Shown here: positions 35,037 to 43,638 of the stretch, in pieces
Layout: each line of letters begins with the position of its first letter
Position numbering within the stretch: position 1 is the first letter of the stretch
NCBI GenBank assembly: GCA_934436245.1
Contig: CAKSAM010000010.1
Span: 15,929 to 79,928, forward strand
DNA length: 64,000 bases
Source: an uncultured Acetatifactor sp.
GTDB taxonomy: Bacteria > Bacillota > Clostridia > Lachnospirales > Lachnospiraceae
Direction of reading: 5' to 3'
Notes under the pieces: generated by a model
What the model saw: only the letters and a program-made list of their open reading frames with translations
Database searches by the model: none
Told to the model about the DNA's origin: nothing
Translations under genes and position numbers: made by a program

Positions 35037-35114
35037 TTCTTCCTCCTTGCTTCCTTTCTCAAGGATCCTTTTTGTGGTCCATATTCCCTGCGACTTTCTT
35101 TAAAGCTTCAGAAC

Positions 35115-35154
35115 CACATAAATACAGTCAGACTATGCTGACTGCATTTATGTG
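35115..35154. repeat. Long hairpin in the oppA-oppB gap
   Basis: CACATAAAT-A-CAGTCAG pairs with CTGACTG-C-ATTTATGTG around ACTATG, a 16-pair stem with one mismatch. There is no T tract, so an mRNA-stabilising or processing role is more likely than termination. Confidence 0.7.
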
Positions 35155-35199
35155 ATCACGAAATCAGCAGCTTTTATAATGATTGGAGCCCACCCTGCG

Positions 35200-35242
35200 A
35201 ATAAGAAAACTGCAGCAGAAAGCTGAAACAGATTTTCTTATT
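35200..35242 (-). terminator. Leaky terminator after oppA
   Basis: AATAAGAAAA pairs with TTTTCTTATT, with inner CTG/CAG and CAGC/GCTG pairings. On the minus strand the descending arm is U-rich, which fits partial termination between oppA and oppB. Confidence 0.55.
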
Positions 35243-35296
35243 CTTAAGGAGCGCTCGATCATTACTTTTTTAGTAACGGTTGTAAATAGTTTTTAA

Positions 35297-37009
35297 TTAC
35301 TCAGCCTTGACAGCATTCTTGTAAACACGGTTCAGTGCTACAGGATGGAATTCAACGCCGGTTACCTTGGAAGACATCATCTCTGCATTACACTGTGTAT
35401 ACAGAGGGAAGATCACTGCATCATCCATTACCAGCTTCTCTGCATCATACAGTCTTGCCCATCTGCCTTCTGCATCGGTGCACAGATCGCCGGTGGTGCA
35501 TTCTGCAATGATTGCATCGTAATCTGCATTGCTCCAGAGTCCGTAGTTGTTGCTGTTGTTGGTGATCCACATACCTAAATATGTCATAGGATCTGCATAG
35601 TCAGGTCCCCAACGGGTCAGTCCTAACTGATAATTGCCGTCCTGCATATCCTGTACACGCTGTTTCTTGGGCTCAACAGTCAGGTTAACAGTCAGGCCGG
35701 GTAAAGTAGTCTCCCACTGTTCCTTCAGAACCTGTGCTACCTTCTGAGGTGCGTCATCTGCATCCACTACCATATCCAGAGACAGCTCGGTGATGCCTAA
35801 CTCCTCCAGACCCTTTGCCCAATACTCTGCAGCCTTGGCAGTGTCATATGCGCAGACATCAGAGAATTTGGTCTGATCTGCAGAGAAATCGGAGCCATCA
35901 GGACCTGCTGCAAACTCCATGGGAACTGCAGTAAAGGTAGCTGCGGAACCATCCTTCAGGACATCAGTGGTGATCGCTTCACGGTCAATCGCAAAGGTCA
36001 TAGCCAGACGGATATTCAGGTTAGCCAGTTCGGGAACACCTGCAATGTTAGGGCTTACATACCAGAGATATCCGGCACCAATTGCCTGGAATTCAGGATC
36101 ATCCTTTACCTGATCTACCTGCTCACCGTTTACCAGTGTGGTATCCAGTGCTCCGGTCTGATAGCTCATCAGAGCCTGCTGGGAATCCTGGATGACCTGA
36201 TAGTTCAGCCCTGCCAGCTGTACCTTCTCTGCATCATAGTAATCTGCATTCTTGGTCAGATGGAAAGCGGTTGCTGCAGGCTCATAGGAATCCAGAATGA
36301 ATGCGCCATTAGAAAGAACGGTATCTGCGCTGGTGCCATAGGTATCTCCACAGCTGTTAAAAAACTCCTCATTTACAGGATAGAAGGTAGGGAAATACAT
36401 CAGAGACAGGAAATAACTGACAGGAACATTCAGTTCTACCTGCAAGGTATGCTCGTCTACTGCGGTAACACCCAGTTCACTCTTGTCCATATCACCGGAG
36501 ATGATCTCGGCTGCATTTTTTACCTGTCCGATATCACTCAGCATGTAAGAATACTCGGAAGCAACGGAAGGATCCACTGCTCTCTGCCATGCGAATACGA
36601 AATCTGCTGCGGTAACGGGAGTACCGTTGCTCCATACAGCATCCTCACGCAAATGGAAGGTATAGGTCAGACCGTCATCAGACAGATCATAGCTCTCTGC
36701 GATTGCGGGAACTGCCTGTCCGTCTGCATCCATCTGCATCAGACCGTCTGTGTAATCAGCAATTACCTCGAAAGAAGTGCCGTCAGTTGCCTGCTGGGGG
36801 TCAAGAGACTCTACTGGTGTCTCCAGCATAATGTTCATGTCGGATGCACTTGCTGCAGCTTCAGTAGCTGCACCGGCTTCGGTTCCGGCAGTGGTACCGG
36901 CTTCGCTGGCTGCCGGAGCTGTAGCTGCCGCATCACTGCCGCAGCCTGCAAGGCCGACTACCATTGCTGAAGCTAAAGCTACTGCCATAACAGCTTTGGT
37001 TTTTTTCAT
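35297..37009 (-). CDS. oppA: Peptide-binding lipoprotein (OppA-like)
   Basis: A 570-residue extracellular peptide-binding protein of the family 5 type. The signal peptide ends at lipobox LAGC (Cys23), followed by an Ala/Thr/Glu linker to about residue 55. The mature part begins MLETPVESLDPQQATDGTSF and has YTFHLREDAVWSNGTPVTAADFVFAWQRAVDP, the family signature area. The ATG at 37009 has AAGGAGG upstream; a longer ORF start is spurious. First gene of the operon, with a terminator-like hairpin in its leader. Confidence 0.94.
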   Translation of the reverse strand: MKKTKAVMAVALASAMVVGLAGCGSDAAATAPAASEAGTTAGTEAGAATEAAASASDMNIMLETPVESLDPQQATDGTSFEVIADYTDGLMQMDADGQAVPAIAESYDLSDDGLTYTFHLREDAVWSNGTPVTAADFVFAWQRAVDPSVASEYSYMLSDIGQVKNAAEIISGDMDKSELGVTAVDEHTLQVELNVPVSYFLSLMYFPTFYPVNEEFFNSCGDTYGTSADTVLSNGAFILDSYEPAATAFHLTKNADYYDAEKVQLAGLNYQVIQDSQQALMSYQTGALDTTLVNGEQVDQVKDDPEFQAIGAGYLWYVSPNIAGVPELANLNIRLAMTFAIDREAITTDVLKDGSAATFTAVPMEFAAGPDGSDFSADQTKFSDVCAYDTAKAAEYWAKGLEELGITELSLDMVVDADDAPQKVAQVLKEQWETTLPGLTVNLTVEPKKQRVQDMQDGNYQLGLTRWGPDYADPMTYLGMWITNNSNNYGLWSNADYDAIIAECTTGDLCTDAEGRWARLYDAEKLVMDDAVIFPLYTQCNAEMMSSKVTGVEFHPVALNRVYKNAVKAE

Positions 37010-37036
37010 AATTTTGTCCTCCTTAAATTTTGGTAA

Positions 37037-37112
37037 TAAAAAAACGCAAAGAGTCTTTTGATCCGCCTCTTTGCGTTGGAGACATTCTAGCACACTATTA
37101 CGGTCAATTCAA
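37037..37112 (-). promoter_or_regulatory. oppA promoter and leader hairpin with T7 tract
   Basis: TTGAAT (37107-37112), 17 bases, TAGAAT (37084-37089), predicted start near 37077. The transcript would begin with AACGCAAAGAG...CTCTTTGCGTT (37039-37078), followed by seven T, i.e. a complete intrinsic terminator or 5'-end stabilising hairpin before the oppA ribosome site. Confidence 0.65.
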
Positions 37113-37204
37113 CCTTTTTATTTATTTTTTTGGATAATTTTTGGATATTTTTGTAAAAAAACTTTCTAAAAGACATCTCCTGGCTGTCTCCCTGGAATCG
37201 CTGC

Positions 37205-37233
37205 TTGACAAAACCGCCCATAAACGATAAACT
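37205..37233 (+). promoter_or_regulatory. SRP RNA promoter
   Basis: TTGACA (37205-37210), 17 bases, TAAACT (37228-37233), predicted start near 37240. Confidence 0.75.
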
Positions 37234-37238
37234 AAAAA

Positions 37239-37406
37239 AGCCGTATGTGTCGGGCTGCCATGGCTTCAGTGATGAAACTCGGTCTTACGCAATGGGAATC
37301 TACGAACCGTGTCAGGTTGGGAACAAAGCAGCACTAAGTAGAACCTTCCATGTGCCGTGAGGAAACTGGGTGGAGCTGTTATCATGGTCCGGCATGTGCG
37401 GTTTTT
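37239..37406 (+). ncRNA. ffs: Signal recognition particle RNA
   Basis: The domain IV apical hairpin is clear: GTGTCAGG ... GGAA tetraloop ... AAAGCAGCAC, about 37309-37334. The stem next to the GGAA loop is TTG/CAA instead of the common TCC/GGA, a compensated change. TCTAC and GTAGA close this domain. The ends AGCCGTATGTG and CATGTGCGGTTTT pair with G-U wobbles and give a terminator-like finish at 37406. The roughly 168-base length suggests more than the minimal 4.5S form. It targets ribosomes to the membrane with Ffh. Exact ends are estimated from the promoter and T run. Confidence 0.87.
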
Positions 37407-37429
37407 GATATGATAAGAGGTTATAAATT

Positions 37430-38419
37430 GTGTCAGTCGATATATCATCCCCTATTCCGGCTTCCAACTACATAAAGTCAGTCACCGAAAGTCCGGTCTC
37501 TCATACTGCCACATGGCTTGCAGATATTATGGAAGACTGTGTACTGTGTCCAAGAGCCTGTCATGCCAACCGTCTGAAGAAGCAGATCGGCTATTGTGGG
37601 CAGACAGCCGATATCATGGCAGCCAGAGCATCCCTGCATTACTGGGAAGAGCCCTGCATTTCCGGTACTTCCGGTTCCGGCACTGTGTTTTTCTCCGGAT
37701 GCAATCTCCGTTGTGTTTTCTGTCAGAATCATAATATTGCGATTGGGAAAGCCGGTCGGGTCATTACGCCGGAGCATCTTACGGAGATTTATCTGCAGCT
37801 GCAGGAGCAGGGTGCCAATAACATCAATCTTGTGACTCCCACACATTTTCTTCCCCAGATCGTCCTGTCACTGGAAGCAGCAAAACAACAGGGACTACGC
37901 ATCCCTGTGGTATACAATACCGGAAGCTATGAATCCCCGGAAGCGTTACGTCATCTGGAAGGCCTGGTTGACATCTATCTGCCGGATTTAAAATATTTTT
38001 CTACTGAATTATCCGCTGCATATTCTCATGCTCCGGATTATTTTCCCACAGCATGTGCTGCAATTGCCGAAATGTATCGGCAGGTGGGGGAGCCGGTCTT
38101 TATTCCGGACACCGGCTTAATGCAGCGTGGCGTTATCGTTCGTCACTTAATCCTGCCGGGGCAGACAAAGGATTCCAAGAAAATCCTGCGTTATCTTCAT
38201 GAGACCTATGGAAATCATATTTATATCAGTATTATGAATCAATATACCCCCTTACCCCAGGCAGCAGATATCGGGGAGCTTAACCGGACCGTAACATCGG
38301 AGGAATATGACCGGGTTCTGCGGTTCGCAGAGCGGATCGGTATCGAACAAGGCTTTCGCCAGGGAGGAAGTGCCGCCAGTGAAAGCTTTATTCCGGAATT
38401 TGACGAACGGGGGCTGTGA
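37430..38419 (+). CDS. Radical SAM protein (PflX/COG1313-like)
   Basis: A 329-residue radical SAM enzyme of the pyruvate formate-lyase activase-like group with unknown substrate. It has an extra N-terminal cysteine motif CVLCPRACHAN (about 36-46), typical of this group, then the cluster motif GCNLRCVFCQN near residue 90-100, and LPDLKYF. The start is GTG at 37430 with AAGAGG nine bases upstream. It begins 23 bases after the SRP RNA T run. It is not an NrdG or PflA proper; the activity is uncharacterised. Confidence 0.85.
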   Translation: MSVDISSPIPASNYIKSVTESPVSHTATWLADIMEDCVLCPRACHANRLKKQIGYCGQTADIMAARASLHYWEEPCISGTSGSGTVFFSGCNLRCVFCQNHNIAIGKAGRVITPEHLTEIYLQLQEQGANNINLVTPTHFLPQIVLSLEAAKQQGLRIPVVYNTGSYESPEALRHLEGLVDIYLPDLKYFSTELSAAYSHAPDYFPTACAAIAEMYRQVGEPVFIPDTGLMQRGVIVRHLILPGQTKDSKKILRYLHETYGNHIYISIMNQYTPLPQAADIGELNRTVTSEEYDRVLRFAERIGIEQGFRQGGSAASESFIPEFDERGL

Positions 38420-38422
38420 GCT

Positions 38423-39310
38423 TCACAGCTCCACCGGAATCATATAATATCCGAAATCCCCCTCCCATGCCGGCTCTCTGGTTCCTTCAAAGCTTTCAAA
38501 GCCAAACATTCGTGCCACTTGCTTTTCTCTCTCATAAAAATTTCCCGGAACTCCTATGTAATAAAGGATCTGATCGCTCTTCTCCTGCCGCATCAGGAGC
38601 AGATGCCTGTAATTATAATATCCGTGAAGCAGAAAGCTGTTGTGGGTCATCTGATAACAGCGTTCCCGCAGAACTACGAAATCCTCCGGACCCACCGATA
38701 AAAACTCTCTTGTGTCACGAAAGGGATGGATATGGGGATAGATGCTGCTCAACTGCTCCCACTTGGTATCCTTCATTTGTAATATATTTTTGCTTTCGGG
38801 AGAAACAACCGTCTCTGCTTTTACGATTGCTTCATTTTCTGTCCTGCCCTGAGGCGTTGCCGGTTCCTGCACTTTGAGTGTGCTTTCCGGAGTCTCTTGC
38901 GTTTCTACTATATTTTCCTGCGCTCCCTGCGATATTATATCCGTTTTTTTAACGGATAGTTTCGACAGTTTCTTCCCTATATCCTGCTTTGTAAAATATC
39001 CTGTAATTTCCTCATTTTCTCTTATGCGAACTCTGACCCCATGTATTTCATCATTATTTTTTCCCTTTTCCTCTTCTCTTCGACAGGCAATTTCTCCTCT
39101 GCTTACGACTGGTTCACATAGTAGTTCTTCTCCTGTTTCTTTTTGAAGATACAACTGTACTTTTCTGCCTTCTATCGCCTGTATTCCATTGATCTGTAAT
39201 GTAAAAATGTATTTTTTATCCAGGCATTCCAGCTTTGCATATCCCACGTTTCTGATACGCTGACCATGCTCTCTGAGTTCCAAATAACTGATCTGTTTCC
39301 GGTATGACAT
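38423..39310 (-). CDS. DUF6128-like conserved protein of Lachnospiraceae
   Basis: A 295-residue soluble protein. The N-terminal region (1-110) starts MSYRKQISYLELREHGQRIR and looks like a beta domain; residues 110-190 are low complexity, rich in Thr/Glu/Pro; the C-terminal domain (195-295) carries YPHIHPF, NSFLLHGYYNYRHLLL and IPVEL-like ends that I recall from proteins annotated DUF6128. No enzymatic motif. Its AGGGGG ribosome site, six bases before the ATG, lies in a terminator-like hairpin. Function unknown. Confidence 0.75.
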   Translation of the reverse strand: MSYRKQISYLELREHGQRIRNVGYAKLECLDKKYIFTLQINGIQAIEGRKVQLYLQKETGEELLCEPVVSRGEIACRREEEKGKNNDEIHGVRVRIRENEEITGYFTKQDIGKKLSKLSVKKTDIISQGAQENIVETQETPESTLKVQEPATPQGRTENEAIVKAETVVSPESKNILQMKDTKWEQLSSIYPHIHPFRDTREFLSVGPEDFVVLRERCYQMTHNSFLLHGYYNYRHLLLMRQEKSDQILYYIGVPGNFYEREKQVARMFGFESFEGTREPAWEGDFGYYMIPVEL

Positions 39311-39316
39311 AAAAAT

Positions 39317-39394
39317 CCCCCTGTCTAAAATGTGTCTGCCTGCTCCAAGCGAAATTCTCCGTCCGGGAACGGTTACTACATTTTATTCAGGGGG
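39317..39394 (-). promoter_or_regulatory. Hairpin that buries the DUF6128-like gene's ribosome site
   Basis: On the minus strand CCCCCTG-AAT-AAAATGT pairs with ACATTTT-AGA-CAGGGGG across a 44-base loop, followed by ATTTTTATG, where ATG starts the DUF6128-like gene. It starts six bases after the upstream regulator stop. It can act as a terminator, a translation switch, or a coupling device. Confidence 0.6.
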
Positions 39395-39400
39395 TTGTCC

Positions 39401-40498
39401 TTAATATTCCTCACTATCCAGATATTTCATATAATTCACAACCATTAATGCAATTTTAAATGTCAATGCATCGTCAAAGCTTCTAAGATCCAGCCCGGTA
39501 CTCTTCTGAATCTTTTCGATACGATATACCAAGGTGTTTCGATGCACGAACAATTGTCTGGAGGTCTCAGATACATTCAGATTGTTCTCAAAGAACTTAT
39601 TTAACGTATTCAATGTCTCCTCATCCAGATCTGTAGGTACATTATCGCCAAAAATCTCTTCAATAAATATCTTGCACAGATTCACCGGCAGCTGATAGAT
39701 CAGACGACCGATTCCCAGGGTACTATAGGCAACGACCTTCTTTTCTGCGTAAAAAATTTTGCCCACATCCAGCGCCATCTTGGCTTCTTTATAGGATTTC
39801 GATACATCCTTCAATTCCTGTACTACAGTGCCGTAAGCTACCTTTACATCAAGCAGGGCCTCCGCATTCATCATAGCCACAATGGTCTCAGCCAGTTCAT
39901 GCAGTGCCTCAGGTGTAGTGGTACTCTCAACGGATTTGATCAGGATCAGACTGGTCTCATCCACAGCAGTAACGTAATCTCCCGCCTGGGGAGAGAACAT
40001 TCCCTTTAATACCTCAGACACAATGCCATCCTTCTCATCCTTTGTCTCAATGAGATATATTGCTCTGGGGCAGCTTACTTCCACATGAAGTTTCTTAGCT
40101 CTGTTATAGATATCCACTAGCAGCAGATTATCCAGCAGCAGGTTCTGGAAAAAATTATTTCTGTCAAAACGCTCTTTATATGCTATGATCAGATTCTGGA
40201 TCTGGCTGACTGCAATCTTTCCCACCATATATACATCGTCTGACATTCCTCTTGCTACCAGAACATATAGCAATTCCCCTTCATCCCTGATTTTCAGCAG
40301 ATGATGTACTCCTATTACCTGGCTGTCTGCCGGGGAAGCTGCAAACCCGGTGATCAGGTCTGTAGTTATGTCATCCCTCTCCATGGTAGATGCTACTTCG
40401 GATCCGTTCAGATCATAGACTCCGAGGTCAACCTTTGTAATCGCTTTTAATTCCTCAATACTTGTCTGTATAATCTGACCTGTAATCATATTTTCCAC
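39401..40498 (-). CDS. CdaR/PucR-type transcriptional regulator
   Basis: A 365-residue regulator. Residues 1-130 resemble the putative sugar-diacid recognition domain (QTSIEELKAITKVDLGVYDLNG), the middle is GGDEF-like in fold, and the C-terminus has the helix-turn-helix NVSETSRQLFVHRNTLVYRI (about 310-330) characteristic of CdaR/PucR proteins. It follows msmK on the same strand but has its own promoter. It may sense a carbohydrate acid and control sugar genes; targets are not known. Confidence 0.85.
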   Translation of the reverse strand: MENMITGQIIQTSIEELKAITKVDLGVYDLNGSEVASTMERDDITTDLITGFAASPADSQVIGVHHLLKIRDEGELLYVLVARGMSDDVYMVGKIAVSQIQNLIIAYKERFDRNNFFQNLLLDNLLLVDIYNRAKKLHVEVSCPRAIYLIETKDEKDGIVSEVLKGMFSPQAGDYVTAVDETSLILIKSVESTTTPEALHELAETIVAMMNAEALLDVKVAYGTVVQELKDVSKSYKEAKMALDVGKIFYAEKKVVAYSTLGIGRLIYQLPVNLCKIFIEEIFGDNVPTDLDEETLNTLNKFFENNLNVSETSRQLFVHRNTLVYRIEKIQKSTGLDLRSFDDALTFKIALMVVNYMKYLDSEEY

Positions 40499-40634
40499 GC
40501 CTTTCTGTGATCTTCTATATCCATGATCGTATACCGGATTCTCCGTTCATCGAGTTCTCGAATCCGTAATGTTTATGAGCATAAAAACGGAACGATGATC
40601 CCACGATTTAACCCTAACGTCACTATATATGCCT

Positions 40635-40663
40635 AGTATAATGGATTTATGCGCCGTGCGCAA
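40635..40663 (-). promoter_or_regulatory. Promoter of the CdaR-like gene
   Basis: TTGCGC (40658-40663), 17 bases, TATACT (40635-40640). The leader of about 130 bases contains a CGGATTC...GAATCCG dyad near 40530-40567. Confidence 0.6.
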
Positions 40664-40673
40664 GCAAAATGCT

Positions 40674-40710
40674 AAAAAAGCCCTGTCTGCAGTTGCAGAC
40701 AGAGCTTTGA
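40674..40710 (-). terminator. Terminator of msmK
   Basis: On the minus strand CTGTCTGCA and TGCAGACAG form a nine-pair stem, extended by AAAGCT/GGCTTT pairing and followed by six T. Confidence 0.9.
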
Positions 40711-40725
40711 AATTCTTTATAAAGA

Positions 40726-41838
40726 CTAGTTGGTAATAACCTGCTCGGTCTCTTTGTCAAATACATGGATCTTCTCAACATCCAGAGCGAACTTAACGGT
40801 ATCGCCAGGTCTTGCAGTGGTACGGGAGTCTACTCTTGCGGTCATAGGGAACTCGTCAAGATCGAAGTACAGATATACTTCTGCACCCAGTAACTCGTAT
40901 ACCTTAATGGTAGAGGTAAATACGCTCTGAGGAGAGGTCTCGATGAACATCTCGGAATCATATACATCCTCAGGACGGATACCGAAAGTAACAACCTTTC
41001 CATCATAACCGCCATCGATCAGCTTCTTGGACTTAGAGGGAGGAAGGGGAATGCTGTGGCCTGCGATAACCAGGTTAGCGATGTCGCCTTCTACCTTAAC
41101 AGTAGCATCCAGGAAGTTCATCTGCGGAGATCCCATGAATCCTGCTACGAACAGGTTGCAGGGCTTCTCATACAGATTCTGAGGAGTATCTACCTGCTGG
41201 ATAACGCCATCCTTCATAACAACGATTCTGGTACCAAGTGTCATAGCCTCGGTCTGATCATGTGTAACGTAGATGATGGTGGTGCCCAGTCTCTGATGCA
41301 GCTTAGCGATCTCGATACGCATCTGTACACGCAGCTTAGCATCCAGGTTGGACAGAGGCTCATCCATCAGGAATACCTTAGGGTTACGAACAATAGCACG
41401 TCCCATGGCAACACGCTGTCTCTGACCACCGGACAGAGCCTTGGGCTTACGGTCAAGCAACGGAGTCAGATCCAGGATCTTAGCAGCTTCCTTAACCATC
41501 TTATCGATCTGATCCTTGGGAACCTTTCTCAGCTTCAGACCAAACGCCATATTGTCATATACGGACATATGAGGATACAGAGCGTAGTTCTGGAATACCA
41601 TTGCGATATCTCTGTCCTTAGGCTCTACATCGTTAACTACCTTGTCACCGATCTTCAGTTCACCAGAGGAGATATCCTCCAGACCTGCGATCATACGGAG
41701 AGTGGTGGACTTACCACATCCGGAAGGACCTACGAAAATAATAAACTCCTGATCTGCGATCTCAAGGTTGAAATCCTTAACAGCTTCGAAACCGTTGGGA
41801 TATACTTTGCAGACATTCTTTAAAGATAAACTTGCCAT
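40726..41838 (-). CDS. msmK: Multi-sugar ABC transporter ATPase (MsmK/UgpC-like)
   Basis: ATP-hydrolysing motor for CUT1 sugar importers. The 370-residue protein has Walker A GPSGCGKST (38-46), the Q-loop MVFQNYALYPHM, signature LSGGQRQR, Walker B VFLMDEPLSNLD, and a C-terminal MalK-type regulatory region with TOBE-like strands. It stands alone, without permease or binding protein. Both CUT1 systems in the window lack an ATPase. In Firmicutes a single MsmX/MsmK often serves many importers, so sharing is likely (inference). Confidence 0.95.
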   Translation of the reverse strand: MASLSLKNVCKVYPNGFEAVKDFNLEIADQEFIIFVGPSGCGKSTTLRMIAGLEDISSGELKIGDKVVNDVEPKDRDIAMVFQNYALYPHMSVYDNMAFGLKLRKVPKDQIDKMVKEAAKILDLTPLLDRKPKALSGGQRQRVAMGRAIVRNPKVFLMDEPLSNLDAKLRVQMRIEIAKLHQRLGTTIIYVTHDQTEAMTLGTRIVVMKDGVIQQVDTPQNLYEKPCNLFVAGFMGSPQMNFLDATVKVEGDIANLVIAGHSIPLPPSKSKKLIDGGYDGKVVTFGIRPEDVYDSEMFIETSPQSVFTSTIKVYELLGAEVYLYFDLDEFPMTARVDSRTTARPGDTVKFALDVEKIHVFDKETEQVITN

Positions 41839-41886
41839 TTGAAAATACTCCTTTCATATTTACCAATGTTATTTTCTCTCATTGTG

Positions 41887-41922
41887 AAACGATATGTCTC
41901 GTTTGAATCTGAAATCAGTATA
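41887..41922 (-). promoter_or_regulatory. msmK promoter region with dyad
   Basis: TATACT (-10, 41917-41922) with a poor -35 (TGGCAC, 17 bases away). AAACGA-TATGTC-TCGTTT (41887-41904) is a perfect six-base dyad just downstream of the predicted start, a candidate operator. Confidence 0.5.
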
Positions 41923-42073
41923 ACGAAAATAACCCAAATGTGCCATACCACTATTTCACAAAGATTTTGAATCATATTGTAAGAATTGCTTATAAAGTTC
42001 TGCTTTTTTCAAAATGCTTGTCAAATTGAACAAATCCGCTCTCGTTTCTTGGACATTTTCCACAAGAGCCACC

Positions 42074-43567
42074 TTACTTTGTCTCATTTTCCGGCTTTTT
42101 ATAAAAGCTAAGCTGGTTTTTACCATGTCTTTTTGACACATACAGCGCATTATCCGCAGCTTTATACAGGTCTTCAAAGGTATTGCCGTCTTTGGGGAAC
42201 ACTGCTGCTCCCACGCTGGCCGTGACGGAATACTTCACATATTCTCCGACTTCAAACTGGTGGAAAAACTGCTCGATCTTCTTTCCTTCCCGTTCGATCA
42301 TGGTAATATCACGGATGTCCTTGAGAAATACCATGAACTCATCACCACCGGTACGACCCACAATATCTGTTGCACGGAACATGGACTGCAGGCGCACTGC
42401 CAGGCTCCGGAGCACTTCATCTCCGAAGGCATGTCCCATGGTGTCGTTGATCTTCTTGAAATTATCTACATCCAGAACGAACAATACCCCTTGTTTGTCC
42501 GGATATTTCTCCATATATTCACGGATCTTACGCTCTGTGGCCATCTTGTTGTTCAGATCGGTCAGCAGATCGGTATCTGCCTTATCTTCCAGAACCTTAC
42601 TGTGTTCGGATGCTTTGATACGTACCAGAATATTGATCACGGTAATAATAATAATCGCTACAGCAATGGAAATACTGATCTTAATGATCAGATTCACAAT
42701 AGGACCTCGGAAGAACTGCTGAATACCGGACAGATAGGATTCATCAATGCCTACCACCAGATTCCAGTCTGTGTCCGCAATGGGAAAATGACAGAGGATC
42801 TTACCTGCGCCGTTTTCCTTAACATGTAAAATACCGCTGTTGCCCTTCTGCTGCTGTCTGTCGAACAGTGTCCAGCTTCCCAGACTCTCTGCTACCTCCT
42901 TTAAGGAATTCCAGAAGTCGTTTCTGAGAATGGTGGTCTGATCCGTAGCACCATAGCTTGCCATAATCGTACCGTTTCGATTCACCAGGGAGAAAAATGC
43001 CTGATCTCCATATAAGGAATTTTCGAAGAAATCTGACATCTGCGCAGGCTCCATATAGCTGAGCAGATATCCGGTCACATTTCCGAAATTTGTAACAGGG
43101 CATACATAAATGAAAGCGGTCTGTCCGTTAATCCCGTCATCTCTGGCAAACAGATAATGAGGGGATTCACCGAGGATACTGTCATAGTAATTCAGTTCAG
43201 TCATATCGATCTGCCGTCTGTCATTCAGATAGCCCGTGCCGTTGTCCGCACAGTATGCAGCCATATATGCATCACTGGCTCTCATCAGTGTATCCAGCTT
43301 CTCATTCAGAAACGCATCACTTTTGTCCGGCCGGTCGGCCATGACCGATGCGACCACATCTGTGATACTTCCCAATGCGTTCAGCTTATCTTCTACGCCG
43401 GCAGCATAATACAAACCAATTTGTTCCACCTGGTTGTCCGCAACGGTCCGTATGGCTGTGTCCATCTTATTATTAAAGTCATATATGCTCAGGGCCAGTG
43501 CGATGGCTAACAATACACATGGCAGAATCCATTGAAGGAAATTTTCCCATATTTTTCTCTTCTGCAT
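42074..43567 (-). CDS. Membrane-bound diguanylate cyclase (Cache-GGDEF)
   Basis: Makes cyclic di-GMP. The 497-residue protein has a membrane helix near residues 10-30, an extracytoplasmic Cache-like sensor to about 285, a second helix (SISIAVAIIIITVINILV), and a C-terminal GGDEF domain with DNFKKINDTMGHAFGDE and RTGGDEF, the active-site loop intact. An inhibitory RxxD is not evident five residues upstream. AGAGGT precedes the start. It follows the YesL-like gene by about 70 bases. It pairs functionally with the EAL protein at 48582. Confidence 0.93.
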   Translation of the reverse strand: MQKRKIWENFLQWILPCVLLAIALALSIYDFNNKMDTAIRTVADNQVEQIGLYYAAGVEDKLNALGSITDVVASVMADRPDKSDAFLNEKLDTLMRASDAYMAAYCADNGTGYLNDRRQIDMTELNYYDSILGESPHYLFARDDGINGQTAFIYVCPVTNFGNVTGYLLSYMEPAQMSDFFENSLYGDQAFFSLVNRNGTIMASYGATDQTTILRNDFWNSLKEVAESLGSWTLFDRQQQKGNSGILHVKENGAGKILCHFPIADTDWNLVVGIDESYLSGIQQFFRGPIVNLIIKISISIAVAIIIITVINILVRIKASEHSKVLEDKADTDLLTDLNNKMATERKIREYMEKYPDKQGVLFVLDVDNFKKINDTMGHAFGDEVLRSLAVRLQSMFRATDIVGRTGGDEFMVFLKDIRDITMIEREGKKIEQFFHQFEVGEYVKYSVTASVGAAVFPKDGNTFEDLYKAADNALYVSKRHGKNQLSFYKKPENETK

Positions 43568-43638
43568 TTTCTGAACACCTCTTATCTGCTGTCTGCAAAA
43601 CAGTAGTCCTTCAGGGCTCTGCCTGACAGGAATCCCTG

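Noticed and set aside
37266..37448. 60-residue ORF on the minus strand
   Set aside because: It lies antisense to the SRP RNA.
42038..42066. Terminator after the diguanylate cyclase gene
   Set aside because: Only a five-pair GCTCT/AGAGC stem with a long loop and no T run.
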